From positions 9,300,001-9,364,000 of the forward strand of contig OY754468.1 of NCBI GenBank assembly GCA_963575645.1: a stretch of DNA of 64,000 bases, read 5' to 3'. The position numbers and the translations under genes were made by a program. Position 1 is the first letter of the stretch; every line of letters begins with the position of its first letter. Source of the stretch: Xanthostigma xanthostigma. Its lineage: Eukaryota; Arthropoda; Insecta; Raphidioptera; Raphidiidae. Positions 39,546-51,852 of this stretch are shown here, piece after piece. Below the pieces are notes generated by a model. That model was not told the origin of the DNA. It did not search any database and saw only the letters and a list, made by a program, of their open reading frames with translations.

Positions 39546-39884
39546 TTACAAATGTAATGCACAAAACAGGTAGAAAAAACAAATTGCTTCATTTGTTGAT
39601 ATATGGTAAGATTATAAGCAATAATTCTCGTTAAAATGTCTTATTTAAATAATATTAAAATTCTGTAAAAAAATATTGAGACAAAACGTATGCTTGTCAG
39701 TCATAAAATTTTCATTTTTCAAAAAATTATCAATTATGTTATTATTATTTTTAATATACCTATAGTTTATCAAATATAGATGAGTCGTGTTATATTTCAA
39801 CGATTTCTCTGCTTCGTCCACTTAGAAACTTTATTTTTCGCTCTAAATTGTCAATTTAGCGAAACGACAACATTATATAGATAA

Positions 39885-40197
39885 CTAAGGGTCAGCGCAC
39901 ACATGCTATAGTTTTTGTATCACGATTGTGCGACTGTCGAAACCACGTCGCAAGTTCGTGCAACATCGTGCCATGGGTTCCTAAGAGGCTACACTATTCA
40001 CTACTGAGAAATCGAATTTCGATATAAAAAATCGCACGTGTGCCTTGACTCGAATAGGATGGTTTGTATAAAAATAAATAGGTATCCCATCAATTCAACA
40101 ACTCATATCCACCAACCCGTCGCCCGACAATTCGTCGCACGACAAGTCGTCGCACGGCAATTTATCACTACGAGAATTTCTCGCGAGACAATTCATC
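39885..40197. repeat. MITE-like fragment with CGTCGCACGACAA words
   Basis: Starts GGGTCAGCGCACACATGC, a typical MITE end. Near 40118-40160 are three copies of a CGTCGCRCGRCAA word. A matching right end was not found; the neighbouring TTAA element begins at 40198. Confidence 0.4.
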
Positions 40198-40201
40198 TTA
40201 A

Positions 40202-40901
40202 GGAGGTTGAGCCGTTTTACGAAGATAATGAAAAAAATCTGAAATAAAGTTTTTTTAATAGATTTTTTGTGAAAAAATTTTCTGTAAAAAATCCAAAATC
40301 ATTAGGAGATTTATAAAGATAAAAATTAAAAAAAAACTTTACATGTAGTTCTTATGGAAAATATGTCAACCTAGCATGCAAACGGTACATTTTAATTTTT
40401 TGCAAATAACCAAATTATGTCAGCAGTTCCGAAAACTAACTATGTAAAAGCATCGGTGTATTACGCATATTTTAATATTTTTTTCAATTTAATTAGGAGA
40501 CTTTTAATCAATAAAAAAAATTATTAAACCTTAGCACTTTTCGATTATGTACTTTTATTCTTGACAATTTTAACTGAATTTTCAACTTCTTAATGATTTA
40601 ATTTTAATTTTTATTACTTCTAATTTCTTTTTTAATGATTTACTGTAAAAAATATGTAAAATACAGATATTTACATAAATTTATTTTTTCTTACCTAACT
40701 TTGTACAAAAAATTCAAAAGTTAGTCCATTAAGTAAAATATTGAAATAATTAATTAATATTAAAAAAAAAAATATTTATGCCTTTATGACAATAATTTAT
40801 TGGTATCATCGACTTATAACCTTTTGTAAAAATTTATTATGGAAAAGTTCCCATTTAGAATTCGACTTACATTTGATTGGGACTGTAACGTATCAACCTC
40901 C
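40202..40901 (+). mobile_element. TTAA element, 700 bases
   Basis: Flanked by TTAA (40198-40201 and 40902-40905), ends GGAGGTTGA and TCAACCTCC. Matches the decayed element at 28247-28925 in reverse. No ORF, so non-autonomous. Confidence 0.8.
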
Positions 40902-40971
40902 TTAAAATACTTAAAATATTTTCATGAATGGACGTAGAATGAAATAAATAAAATCAAATTAATTAATAAAA

Positions 40972-41463
40972 TTATTCGTCAGGCTCGTCAGGCAATATTT
41001 GTAATAGCCAACGTGGATCAATTATAAAACCATACTGTTGTAAATATTCTCGACAATACTGTACTAAGCCACCGATTCTCCAACTGTTAGCTGCCAATAG
41101 AAGTCTGTAAGCATGATTGATATCTCTGATGATCAAAAAAATTGGCACATTATTGTAGCGACAATAAGCGTACTGTAAAATTAACTCAAGAACATCAATT
41201 CTTACGACCCACACAAAATATACAAATCTATTTCCTGGAAGCCAAAACTTAGTTATGATGTATTGGGCCAGGTAATCACTGACCTCGAACAAAGGCGCCA
41301 GATGAGCAAATACGATACTGTCAATTGAGTTATCTATTATACAGTCGTAAATTACGTTAGGCGAAATACCGTAACTATAGCGATTGACTATTAGAAAGTT
41401 GAGTGGCTGCATAATACTAGAACCCGGATCAGGACTAGGCGGCTCCCCAGCATTGGAAGCCAT
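40972..41463 (-). CDS. Divergent BTB-like protein, cluster copy 6
   Basis: 163 residues from ATG at 41463 (MASNAGEPPSPDPGSSIMQP), chosen because a TTTTTTTCAG acceptor (exon from 41474) lies just upstream, as in the other copies. The open frame extends further 5' but only over a repeat. Residues about 40-140 follow the family: VIYDCIIDNSIDSIVFAHLA, then LELILQYAYCRYNNVPIFLI with the YCRYNN word shared with YIYYKYNN of copies 1-4, then YRLLLAANSWRIGGLVQYCR. The family-specific C-terminal 70 residues are absent and it ends LPDEPDE. No 5' exon block was recognised upstream. It may be an old member under different constraint or a decaying gene; the frame is open. Confidence 0.6.
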   Translation of the reverse strand: MASNAGEPPSPDPGSSIMQPLNFLIVNRYSYGISPNVIYDCIIDNSIDSIVFAHLAPLFEVSDYLAQYIITKFWLPGNRFVYFVWVVRIDVLELILQYAYCRYNNVPIFLIIRDINHAYRLLLAANSWRIGGLVQYCREYLQQYGFIIDPRWLLQILPDEPDE

Positions 41464-41524
41464 ACTTAAAAGATCTGAAAAAATATATGTCTTATGGCCA
41501 TATTCAGTATTCACCATAGAGATA

Positions 41525-41822
41525 TAAGTACTAGAGTACGCTAACGGATATGCTTGCCATAAGTGAGAGTGTCTGCAGTTCAGAGAGAGAACGCTGCAAT
41601 CGTTCCGTATCATTCTCTCTCTCGCTCTCATAAGCGCTCGTTGACAGATCGTTAACTGAAGAGGGGAGGACGGGAAAAACGATACCCTTATGTAACTAGT
41701 CATGTGCCGTTTATATCTTTAGTTACCATAGTGATACGAAATTGTAAGCAGCCTTCTCTCTCTCAATCGCAGACACTTTCAAGGCTCACTCGCGGACTCT
41801 AGTTACTTATATCTCTATGGTA
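41525..41822. mobile_element. Inverted-repeat element upstream of copy 6
   Basis: GTACTAGAGTACGCTAACGG, GTGAGAGTGTCTGC and AGAGAGAGAACGCTGCAATC pair with CTCTCTCTCTCAATCGCAGA, CACTTTC and GCGGACTCTAGTTAC on the right. Words are shared with 18697-18840. Confidence 0.6.
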
Positions 41823-41910
41823 TTCACCGAACGTAAGTAGTTATTAATTATTCGATTCATTTGTTTCATTCAATTCACCAAGCATAATTATTCGGAACCA
41901 AAAAAGAATG

Positions 41911-42110
41911 GTGAGACCTCTGGTGAGAAATGCGTCGAACTGTCCTTAGGAGGGTTTTTGAGAGGTAAATATTGATTTAGAGAAGCATGATGGAGGCTAA
42001 CCTAGCCTCCATCATGCTTTCCTAAATCAATGTTTACCTTATGCCTCCATAGTTTACCTGTCAAAAAACCTCCTTAGGAAAGTTCGGCGCATTTCTCACC
42101 AGAGGTCCCA
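41911..42110. mobile_element. Fold-back element
   Basis: GGTGAGACCTCTGGTGAGAA with CTCACCAGAGGTCCCAC, and GAAGCATGATGGAGGCTA with TAGCCTCCATCATGCTTT, pair across a centre near 42000. About 95-base arms. Confidence 0.8.
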
Positions 42111-43432
42111 CTTTGGGATCCGAATGTTTACTGCAGGTATAAATCTATTCTGTCCAAATTCTCGGGTATAAATATTTGTTCGCCTGAGAAAATAAAAGTG
42201 ACCGTCACATACATCATAATACCTAACCTATAAACGTGGAGTATTATATCTGCAGTTGCTCTTGTGAATTTATTTATGTGTTGTTTGTTAACGTTTTGTG
42301 AAGTATATAGTTGTAAAGCATTAAAGTTAGTGGAAGTTTTGTGTGCAGTTGGGCTAGGATAAAATATTATTATCTTAATGAATTTTTTTTTGACGTTTAC
42401 ACTAAAGCCATCGGTCGGATTTTTGGGGTGAACGTCACAATTCTTCAACTAACTATTTTACCTGATAATTTGGTTGGTGAATTGAAAGTAAATTTTATTG
42501 TAACGAATAAATTTGTTCCAAGATTAGTAATTTTTATCTTTAAGTGTTACATTTACTTTAGGTTGCAATTGAAAAAATCTCAATAACATTTAGGTACATA
42601 GTTTTTAATTTACTATAATTTGGTTTAATTAATTATTTATTTTTCAAGATAAAAATGATTATCTGTCATCGATGTTTATTTTTAAACGTGATATTTTTTC
42701 CGTAGTTATTAAAACTTTTGTATATATTTTAAATTGGTAGGCGATTGCGATACTTTGGTCAAATCTAGTAACTTAAGATACTTAAGAAGTATGTGCCACC
42801 TATTGATCTTTTCCAAAATTAAATTTAAAAGTACCTTAGAACTTAAATTTATTATGTTTAATTTAAAAACGTACTTACAGTTTAAATAAAACTATTAGGA
42901 AAACGTCAATAGATATAAAATGAAACAATTAATTTAAAACGGAATTTATGTCTATTAATATTATTTTTACAACACCATTTTTATAAAAAATGTTAAACAA
43001 GTACTATTACACAATTCTCGAACGACCGTTGCCTAATTTTACAATTCAAGTACGTGCTAAAGGTGGATTCATACAAAATTATCAGGGTATTGATGTTGCA
43101 AAGATAAAATTAAAAATTCCGAGACAAGGTCTAGATGCAAATGTCGAGATATAGTCATAGACAAGAAGCAAGTTTCGACAAAACTGTGGAATATTGAAAT
43201 ATTTGTTACTCTTTATGTTTTTATATTAAAAAAGGAAAAATCCGACTTTAAAATACAAATCAAGCTTACAATATAAAAGTGAAGTAAAAGTAGAGGAATG
43301 ATACAAAAAATAACAACTTTTTACCCGACTATGTTTCAAATTGGAACCTTTTTTCACTTTTCGTGTTAAAAACAATTGAGTTTTTTGTTCACTATTTTTT
43401 TTATTGAAGTTGTGTATATATTTATTAATATA
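42111..43432. other. No gene recognised
   Basis: AT-rich sequence. Short ORFs (for example 42128-42448 minus and 42341-42586 plus) overlap each other and show no domain. No repeat partner was noticed. Confidence 0.35.
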
Positions 43433-43821
43433 TCGTCGTTGGTTCTGTAATACCTCTTAAGTGTATAATTGGCAGATTTTACGTTTTTTAGATGAAAAGA
43501 TTCAGGAAACGGAGCTCTATACACTAGTAATACCTCCAAATTAATTTTACAGTAACCAACAATGGAAAGTACCTCTTATGTGAAAAGTTGTATCAAATAA
43601 TTCCTCCAATGTGCCAATAAATCCGAAATTAACGTTAAATATTTTTTAAGAAAATACTTCGTCTTAATTAAACACGTATAGTGAAGATAAGTATGAATTA
43701 GTAATATACCTCTGAAATTGCTAGTTCTTACCATCCATTGCTGAAATAACCACTTTTTGGCCTTTCCTCCAAATTTCACTTTTTGCACATAAGAGGTATT
43801 ACTGAACCAACGACGATATGC
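43433..43821. mobile_element. Inverted-repeat element
   Basis: TATCGTCGTTGGTTCTGTAA and ATACCTCTTA at the left pair with ATAAGAGGTATTACTGAACC and AACGACGATA at the right. Flanked by TA on both sides. Interior words TACCTCYTATGTG recur. No coding potential. Confidence 0.7.
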
Positions 43822-44310
43822 AATATACATTATTGGTACATATATGCTTTTAAAATCAACTCATTGAAACCTTTAGTGTGATTTCCAGCAAAGTACGAAT
43901 TTTCGATTTTTTTCGCGTAGGATAATACGGCGACTTTTAGCCGCCATATTGGAATATTCGTGACGTCAAATATTCTAGGATACTCTGAGGGTCTGGCCTA
44001 TGCTATCGATACTTCATTTGTTCATATTATGCCACTCGTTTCAGTCCCAGAGCGTAACATCCTAACATACGTTTGTAGGGGTAATTCCCCCCTAGGACCA
44101 TAATAATGAAAAATAAAAGTGAAAATATTACGAATAAGTAACTAAAAACAAAATTTAAGCAAGATTGCATCAGCGTATTTGTAACATAATTAGTTTGGGT
44201 TTTAATTTTTGCTTGACACCTTCCTTCGTGAGTAGTCTTGTTTGATATTAATAAAACTTAAAAAAAGACGGGTTGCACTCCGGGAGTGCCGGCCGAAGTG
44301 AAAACCTAGA
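43822..44310. other. No gene recognised
   Basis: Mixed sequence. Short words such as TTAGCCGCCATATTGGAA recur at about 55525, so part is repeat-derived. Confidence 0.35.
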
Positions 44311-44610
44311 TGTACTTAAACTAAATTTCGCTAGTAGCAATATAAGTTACATGCAGTGCAAAAAATTATAAGCTATAAGCTTTAACAAAACATTAAGAGA
44401 TGTCGCTATGCATCCAGGTTTTTTAAAACTACACATTTATAAAATTACATGCAGCCAGTCACTGGATGTAATTTTTTAAATTTGTAGTTTTACGAAACCT
44501 GAGTACATGGCGACATCTCTTAAGGTTTTGTTAAAGCTTATAGCTTATAATTTTTTGCACTGCATGTAACTTATATTGCTACTGACATCTAGCGAATTTT
44601 AGTATATGTA
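44311..44610. mobile_element. Fold-back element
   Basis: AGCAATATAAGTTACATGCA, GTGCAAAAAATTATAAGCTA and AAACATTAAGAGATGTCGC at the left pair with inverted copies at the right, centred near 44455. Arms about 120 bases. Confidence 0.8.
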
Positions 44611-44659
44611 CTGCCGAAGCAAGTACGGTAGACCGTCTCAACAACTCGTCAGGGTCACG

Positions 44660-44752
44660 TTACCCATTACAAAAAAACTGACGCGTCAGATCTGACGCAT
44701 CAGATCTGACGCGAGTTTAACATTTTTTACCCATTACAAAAAAAGTGTACAA
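44660..44752. repeat. Short tandem repeat with TCAGATCTGACGC
   Basis: TACCCATTACAAAAAAA occurs at both ends (about 44660 and 44730). Between them are two copies of GTCAGATCTGACGC-type words, themselves palindromic. Confidence 0.65.
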
Positions 44753-45210
44753 CGCCGCTAAAGAAGTTTTCACTTCAAAAAATATGTTTCTTCTCCGCCC
44801 TTGCTGACCGGCCGAAATCAGGTAAAATTTATAAATCAAATACTGTAATGAAAAGATTACATTTCCAATTTTTTATTAAAAAATGATAATTTAAATATTT
44901 GAATTCATTTCGTAACTTAACCCTGCAGTGTGCTATCAAAATAACAAAGCATGACTAGTAAAAATTCGGATTTCTAAAGTAATATTCAAAAATGGGTCTT
45001 TGTTCAATTAAATTAGCTATATATATTTAATGCAAAAAATAATTTAGGCTTTTTATTAATTTTTAAAGTACCAATTCGGATTAAATAAACTAAGTTTTTA
45101 AAGTAAGAAAAGGAAAGTTTAAATATCTCGAAAAAGTTATATTTTTAGTCACGTCTAGCAACTTTGATAGCACATGGTTCAAGCTTGAATAACCACCAAT
45201 TAAAAATAAT
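44753..45210. other. No gene recognised
   Basis: AT-rich spacer. The words GATAGCACATGGTTCAAGCT and GTGTGCTATCAAAATAAC hint at a decayed repeat but nothing definite. Confidence 0.3.
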
Positions 45211-45229
45211 TTGCAATTAAAAAAAATAT

Positions 45230-45552
45230 GTCACCGCTGGGATTTGAACCCAGAATTTCCAGTTTCGTGTCGAGATGAAACCACTAATGCCGGTATATTT
45301 TCCTCGACTTTTCCCTTCTTTCTTTCTTCCTTTTTTTTGGGATTTTTTGTTCGTTCCCTTAATTTTTTAGTATACAAACTTATAACTAAGCTTATAACTA
45401 AATTCATTTCCTTAAAGGAGACATGAAAGACATACAGTTAAGTCGCTGTAATCTCGAGAACGTTAAGATTAGTCACGATCATAACTGTGGTACGGCGGAT
45501 AAGATGACCATCTATTTCACGCTGGACGTGTTTCCAATTGCACCACGGTGAC
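45230..45552 (-). repeat. Split-tRNA SINE-like element, copy A
   Basis: On the minus strand the 5' end is GTCACCGTGGTGCAATTGGA, which has an A-box-like word (TGGTGCAATTGG). The 3' end is TGGGTTCAAATCCCAGCGGT plus GAC, a T-arm with a B-box-like word. GTCACCG and CGGTGAC form a perfect 7-bp acceptor stem. The two halves are about 290 bases apart. The LINE-like tail present in copies B-D is not attached here. Confidence 0.65.
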
Positions 45553-45659
45553 TGTGATTGCGTGGCGTTTTGCTTACCTTATAAACTAACTAGCACAGAA
45601 ATTCCACTACATGCGAGAGCTATCAGTTTATTTACTTCGTAATTTTAGAAACATAATAT

Positions 45660-45790
45660 CAGTATCGCACCAGGCCGTAACCAGGAATTCACTTCGGGAG
45701 GAGTCGAACTCTGGACCAGAGCCAATAAGTAACAGCTTTATGTGAATTTGACTCTATTCAATAAATAGAGTAACTGTGATCCATTGAAGT
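45660..45790. repeat. Dispersed repeat, related to about 29170-29245
   Basis: CCGTAACCAGGAATTCACTT, GGAGTCGAACTCTG and CCAATAAGTAACAGCTTTAT recur in similar form at 29170-29245. Unknown family. Confidence 0.5.
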
Positions 45791-46394
45791 TAATGATAGA
45801 CATTTGGAAAAAATTCCGTGGCATAAGGATCGAAAATGAAGCAATACTGACATTTTTTTAAACTTGCATTTAATACTGACGTTTCGATACGTTAATACAA
45901 AAATTAAAAGGCAGCCGACTTAGATTTCGACGATTATTGCGTAAACCGACAAGCATATAAGAAAATTCGGGAGAAAACTAGCATTATAAACTGTAAATTT
46001 TCAGTCCCCGTGTCGAAATGTTTATGATTTCAAATAATGTAATACAACAACATTTTAAAAAAAGCATCCAAATAATAATAATAATGTCTTTATTGATTCA
46101 AAAGGCTTTTGATCAAATGGTGAAGTTGAGCGTGAACGCTGTTTTACAACTTAACACAGTTATAAAAGAAACTTAAATTACAAAAAAGAGAAACTATAAA
46201 AATAAAACAACATAATTAGCATGGCCTATTATAGTACAGACTTAATTTTAGTTTTAAATAAGTTGAAGCTTAAACATTTTATCTCAGAAGGCAAGATATT
46301 ATCATAATTGTCCTTGAAGATTATAAATTAAAATCTTTATTTATTCGACTAGCTTGTTTTGCTATTTTGATATAATCAAAAAAATAATAATAAT

Positions 46395-46955
46395 AATAAT
46401 AAATGCCTTTATTTCAAAGCAGACACCAGAAACTGTATGAAACGAATAATAAAAATCAAAATTACAAATATATGTTAAAATTATAGATTTATGATAACTA
46501 CATGATCAGAGCTATTAAGCCTTACCTACGGAAGATTTATTATTAAAATTTAAAAAAATATGTCACCGCTGGGACTTGAACCCAGAATTTCCAGTTTCGT
46601 GTCGAAGATGATACCGTTACCGGTATCATCTCTGAGATCTTTCCTTCCTACTTCCTTTTTTTTTGGATTTTTTAGTGGGATCCCCTTCTTTTTTAGCATA
46701 CATACTTATAACTAAGCTTATAAACTAAATTCATTTCCTTAAAGGAGCCATGAAGACATACAGTTATTATCGCTATAATCTCGGGGATCCTTAAGATTAG
46801 TCACGATCATAACTGTGATACCGTGGATAAGATGATCATCTATATCACGCTGGACGTGTTTCCAATTGCACCACGGTGACTGAATGCCTGCCGTTTTACT
46901 TACCTTATAAACTAACTAGCACAGAAATTCCACTACATGCGAGAGCTATTTAATA
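46395..46955 (-). mobile_element. Split-tRNA SINE-like element, copy B
   Basis: tRNA-like part 46562-46880 with GTCACCG/CGGTGAC stem, A-box-like and B-box-like words. In the minus-strand direction it continues into a body with CAGTTTCTGGTGTCTGCTTT and ends AAATAAAGGCATTTATTATT, an (ATT)n tail as in LINE-mobilised SINEs. The outer 5' sequence AGCTCTCGCATGTAGTGGAA is shared by all copies. Confidence 0.7.
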
Positions 46956-46959
46956 TAAA

Positions 46960-47110
46960 AGTCAAACCTGATTGACTCGTTGTGTCAAGCTAGTAATATT
47001 GCTTCTAGACGCTCAATATAATTGTGCAATGTGGGTTGCACAATATTTTGACGGCGGCCCCTAGACGGTCAATATTATTGTACAATATTTTGGTTTGTGT
47101 AAAAAATTGC
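46960..47110. repeat. Short repeated words (MITE-like)
   Basis: CTAGACGSTCAATATWATTG occurs twice (about 47005 and 47071), each followed by a TGCACAATATTTTG or TACAATATTTTG word. The element borders are not clear. Confidence 0.4.
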
Positions 47111-47865
47111 ACGGTACAGCCACATTGTGCACTCAGTCCCCACCAGAACTTCAATCATCATGTTGTCACGATTACTATAGTCTTTGGACTTCACATCCCA
47201 CAGAGATGCAACAGTTGAAACCCTTCTTATAGCATATATTGCAGTAGTAAATTCCAGTCAAGTAAAAGCTCACTCTTCAAATCGAAATTTTTCATTTTTA
47301 TTTTGTGTACAGAATCGTCGCTAAAGTCGTAACGTTCCTTCAAATATTTTTGAATTCCAGGACATTTTTCTCAATTCCGGGACTCGGGACATACGTTCGC
47401 ATTACGGGACAATCTCGGTGGGTCCTGGCCACCTGGCAACTCTATTGGTAACTCATTCTGAATAGTTGATTGCAAATAATTATACATAAATTAAAATACT
47501 AAGGTTACAAATTGTTTCGAGGGACTGGTTCGACATATTTGGAATCGGTTAAATCTCGAGAATGGACATGGTGTAGCTACAAATTATAAAAAGTTGGTTA
47601 TTAAATTAATTATGATAGGTTACAAATTGATTTGAGGTATTTCGATGATATGATATGACGCAAGCGCATAAGAAAATTCAGAGGAAAACTGGTATCGTAA
47701 AATGAAAATTTTTAGTACCCGAGCCGAAATTTTTCAGAATTTAAATAATGTAATACAACAAACATTTAAAAAAAAACATCCATTCGGAATTGTTCTTGAG
47801 GGTTATGAAGTAAAATCTTTATTGATTCGATTATCTTGTTTTGATATTTTGATATAACTAATAAA

Positions 47866-48457
47866 AATATAATAATAAAATAAATATGTCTTTATTTCAT
47901 GGAGACACCAGAAACTGTATGATATAAGCCATAAAAATCATAATATTACAAATACGTGTTAAAATTATAAATTACTGATAACTACATGATCAGAGCTATG
48001 AAGCCTTACTGAAGATTGTTCGAACAGCCAGTAATTATTGTCATCTGGAATTTAAAAAAATATGTCACCGCTGGGACTTGAACCCAGAATTTCCAGTTTC
48101 GTGTCGAAGATGATACCATTACCGGTATCATCTCCGAGATCTTTCCTTCTTTCTTCCTTTTTTTTTGGATTTTTTAGTGGGATCCCCTTCTTTTTTAGCA
48201 TACATACTTATAACTAAGCTTATAAACTAAATTCATTTCCTTAAAGGAGCCATGAAGACATACAGTTACAGTCGCAATAATCTCGGGGATCCTTAAGATT
48301 AGTCACGATCATAACTGTGATACCGTGGATAAGATGATCATCTATATCACGCTGGACGTGTTTCCAATTGCACCACGGTGACTGAGTGCATGCCGTTTTA
48401 CTTACCTTTTAAACTAACTAGCACAGAAATTCCACTACATGCGAGAGCTATTTAATA
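47866..48457 (-). mobile_element. Split-tRNA SINE-like element, copy C
   Basis: tRNA-like part 48064-48382. It is nearly the same as copy B through the tRNA-like part, body and tail (AAATAAAGACATATTTATTT-type). Sequence on both sides is also shared with copies B and D, so at least part of the array arose by segmental duplication. Confidence 0.7.
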
Positions 48458-48941
48458 TAAAAGTCAAACCTGATTGACTCGTTATGTCAAGCCAGTCATT
48501 CAATCGAGTAATATTGCTTCTAAACAATATGTGACATTAATATTAAATACCGTTTTTAAAATGCGATACCATTGTTGAGTGAAATGAGAAAATGTTTAAT
48601 TTCTTATTCTAAAAATTTTGTTGCAAATAATTAAAAATTAAAATATTAAGGTTACAAATTGTTTCGAGGCACTGGTTAAATCTTAAGAATAAATATAGTA
48701 AAGCTACAAATTATAAACAGTTATAAACACATAATTATGATAGGTTACAAATTGATTTGACATATTTCAATGATTTGAGGATTTGACGTCAATAACCTTG
48801 AAATTACAAATTTAAAGAAGTTGTTTACAAATGGCTACGAATCAAATGTATTTGATTAAAATTTGTTAAAACAATTTGGTCTTCGGGAAAGCAGGGATTA
48901 TAATTTACTTTGATAAATTTTATCCGATTCCAGTTAATCAT

Positions 48942-49537
48942 CATATATATTAATACGCTAGGGTTAAAGATGTTTGCCTCCCTTTTTAGAAAAAACCTTA
49001 CAATTTCTCCACATAAATTATATATCATTTTACAGATAATTGCTTGCTCTACTGACATCGACAACTAAAAAATGTATTATTGCATTTGTTTTTGTAAATT
49101 AATTAAAATACAGCAACGTTGAACAACGTCTGCCATCTGACGGCTTTAATTTTGAAACAAAATCAACACTTCGATCTGTCATCTGACCTTCATATTGTAA
49201 TACAACAGACACAATACTGCATACTGCCATCTGACGGCTTTAATTTTGAAACAGCGAGCAACGCTGGACAACGTCACAGCAATGCTGCATGATGCCATCT
49301 GACGGCTTAGCTCAACGCTTTTGCTACTTGCGCCTCTATATGACAATTTTAGTAAAATATTTCTTCGATCTGTCATTTGAGCTTCATACTGTAATACAAC
49401 AAAAAGAAGAACGTTATAAGCAGTGTGCAAAATTAAAAACGAATTGAATACCTGCAATCATATTTAAAAAAATAATTTTGTAAAGTGATAATTATTATAC
49501 TTATTTAGTGCGAATAATTCGCACAGGTCACACTAGT
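48942..49537. repeat. Dispersed 0.6-kb repeat, copy 1
   Basis: Matches 54921-55482 in the same strand from ATATATTAATACGCTAGGGT to GCGAATAATTCGCACAGGTC. Inside are several copies of the word CTGCCATCTGACGGCTTTAA, more in this copy than in the other. Confidence 0.85.
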
Positions 49538-50258
49538 TTGCAACTATTTATAACCAATTTCCTTTTAGAATTTGTACTTACACAATTCCCGAGATCTGAT
49601 CTGTTTCTCAATAAACAATTTACTCGACAATGCGTTACCATTGTTGAGTAATTTTTAATTATTATTATTATTAACAATAATATTTATTTGTAAAACGGTT
49701 ATTACCTTATACGCAACGGTAGTGTATAATAAAACTCGGATAATAATTTAAGGACATAATGTGCTCAAAGTTTTTATGTGAAACATCTAATAGCGCGTTA
49801 AGTTGGAAGTAAAACCATGTTATTGGGGCGACACTTTTGTGGGACGACATTTATGGGAGAACATTACGTTTGTGTGCGTTGAATTAAACATGGCTTAGTT
49901 GAGCATGACGTCCAGATAACAGGACGAAATTTAGTTACAGGATGATATTTAGTTACTAGAATTTTGTCAGTTGGCAGGGAAAAATTTAGCTCTAGAATTT
50001 CGCATAAAATGTTTTACATCTGCCAGGTGTCCCACGATGGCTCATATATTTTTTCATTGTGAAATAAAAGTATTTCGATCAACTATGCAAAATTTTATCA
50101 ATATTCAATAAATACTTTCAGTACCTACAACAATTAACGATCTTTACAATGAACGTAACTCTGACGCTCGAAAAAGCCAAAATAATTCTGGAATTGAAAA
50201 TATCAAACATGGTAAATTTGGTCAAGGTCGAACAATAACTTGCAAACCGGTAAGCGTA

Positions 50259-50589
50259 CAGGGCCGGATTTCCCATAAGGCAATGTAGGCTCGCGCCTAG
50301 AGCGGCAATTTTTTTAAGGACGGCAAAAATCAGAGTTAAAAAAATATGTGTTTGAAAAAATATAAAGTCGCCAATTTTTTTTGCGATCACGTAATTAAAT
50401 TAACTAAATTATTTCAAGCAAATACCTACTGATTTTTTTTCAATTTTCAATTTGAATTTCCCGCTGAGAATTAGTTTAATACCAACCTCCATGCAACTGA
50501 CATGAAAAAAAAAACTCAGTGAGACCTCAATTAGAGAGGCGGCACAATTTACTCTGCCTAGGGGCGGCCAAATTGTAAATCCGGCCCTG
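50259..50589. mobile_element. hAT-type MITE
   Basis: 331 bases, ends CAGGGCCGGATTT and AAATCCGGCCCTG, flanked by the 8-bp direct repeat TAAGCGTA (50251-50258, 50590-50597). No transposase. Inserted in the unit that precedes SINE copy D. Confidence 0.92.
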
Positions 50590-50785
50590 TAAGCGTATAA
50601 GAAAATTCGGAGGAAAACTAGCATTGTAAACTGAAAGTTTTCAGTCCCCGAGTCGAAATGTTTCTGATTTCAAATAATGTAATACAACAGACATTTTAAA
50701 AAAGCATCCAAATTGGAATTGTCCTTAAAGATTATGAATTAAAATCTTTATTTATTCAACTAACTTGTTTTGCTATTTTGATATA

Positions 50786-51338
50786 ATAATAAATAGCCTT
50801 TATTTCAAGCAGACACCAGAAACTGTATGAAAGGAATCATAAAAACCAAAATTACAAAATTCATGTTAAAATAACAGATTTCTGATAAAAACTTGATCAG
50901 AGATATTAAGCCTTACGGAAGAATTCTTATTAAAATTAAAAAAAATATGTCACCGCTGGGACTTGAACCCAGAATTTCCAGTTTCGTGTCGAAGATGATA
51001 CCGTTACCGGTATCATCTCAGAGATCTTCCCTTCTTACTTCCTTTTTTTTTGGATTTTTTAGTGGGATCCCCTTCTTTTTTAGCATACATACTTATAACT
51101 AAGCTTATAAACTAAATTCATTTCCTTAAAGGAGCCATGAAGACATACAGTTATTATCGCTATAATCTCGGGGATCCTTAAGATTAGTCACGATCATAAC
51201 TGTGATACCGTGGATAAGATGATCATCTATATCACGCTGGACGTGTTTCCAATTGCACCACGGTGACTGAGTGCATGCCGTTTTACTTACCTTATAAACT
51301 AACTAGCACAGAAATTCCACTAAATGCGAGAGCTATTT
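50786..51338 (-). mobile_element. Split-tRNA SINE-like element, copy D
   Basis: tRNA-like part 50949-51267 with the perfect GTCACCG/CGGTGAC stem. Body and tail as in copies B and C, the tail shortened to AATAATAAATAG (plus strand). Confidence 0.7.
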
Positions 51339-51852
51339 AATTTTAATACAAAAATAAAGCTGACTGACAAGTTCTAATCAGACGTTAATCAAAGAATTGA
51401 TATGTTATTTGATTAAAAATTTTTATCTTATTGTTAATCAAAATACAAGATGAGAGGAATCGTAAATCACATTCAAATAATTATTGTCAATCAACCGATT
51501 GAAACTTCTGATATTTATAATCCAAAAACGTTTTTTTAAATCTTGTATTTTGATTATAAATAGCAAAAAAAAAAACATTTGAATTAGCTCTCGCATGTAT
51601 TATGGCTCGAGGTCTACAGTACTAATCGATGTTTGTTGATCTTTTATTGTATTGTGTATAAAATCCTAAACAAGTAATTTGACAAATTGTAAAAAAATGA
51701 AAACATAGAATTATTGTAAGTGATAGCGATGATGAATGAATGTCGCATTATATTTATTTATTTATATATGGCTTCTTACATCAATAAACTTAATATGAAC
51801 ATATTAAAAAAGAAGAAAAAAGAGAAGACTATACAAAAAACTGGTTGTCTGT

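Noticed and set aside
45230..45552. A genuine tRNA gene with a long intron
   Set aside because: Several near-identical dispersed copies, LINE-like tails in copies B-D, and no clear anticodon arm next to the D-arm argue for a SINE.
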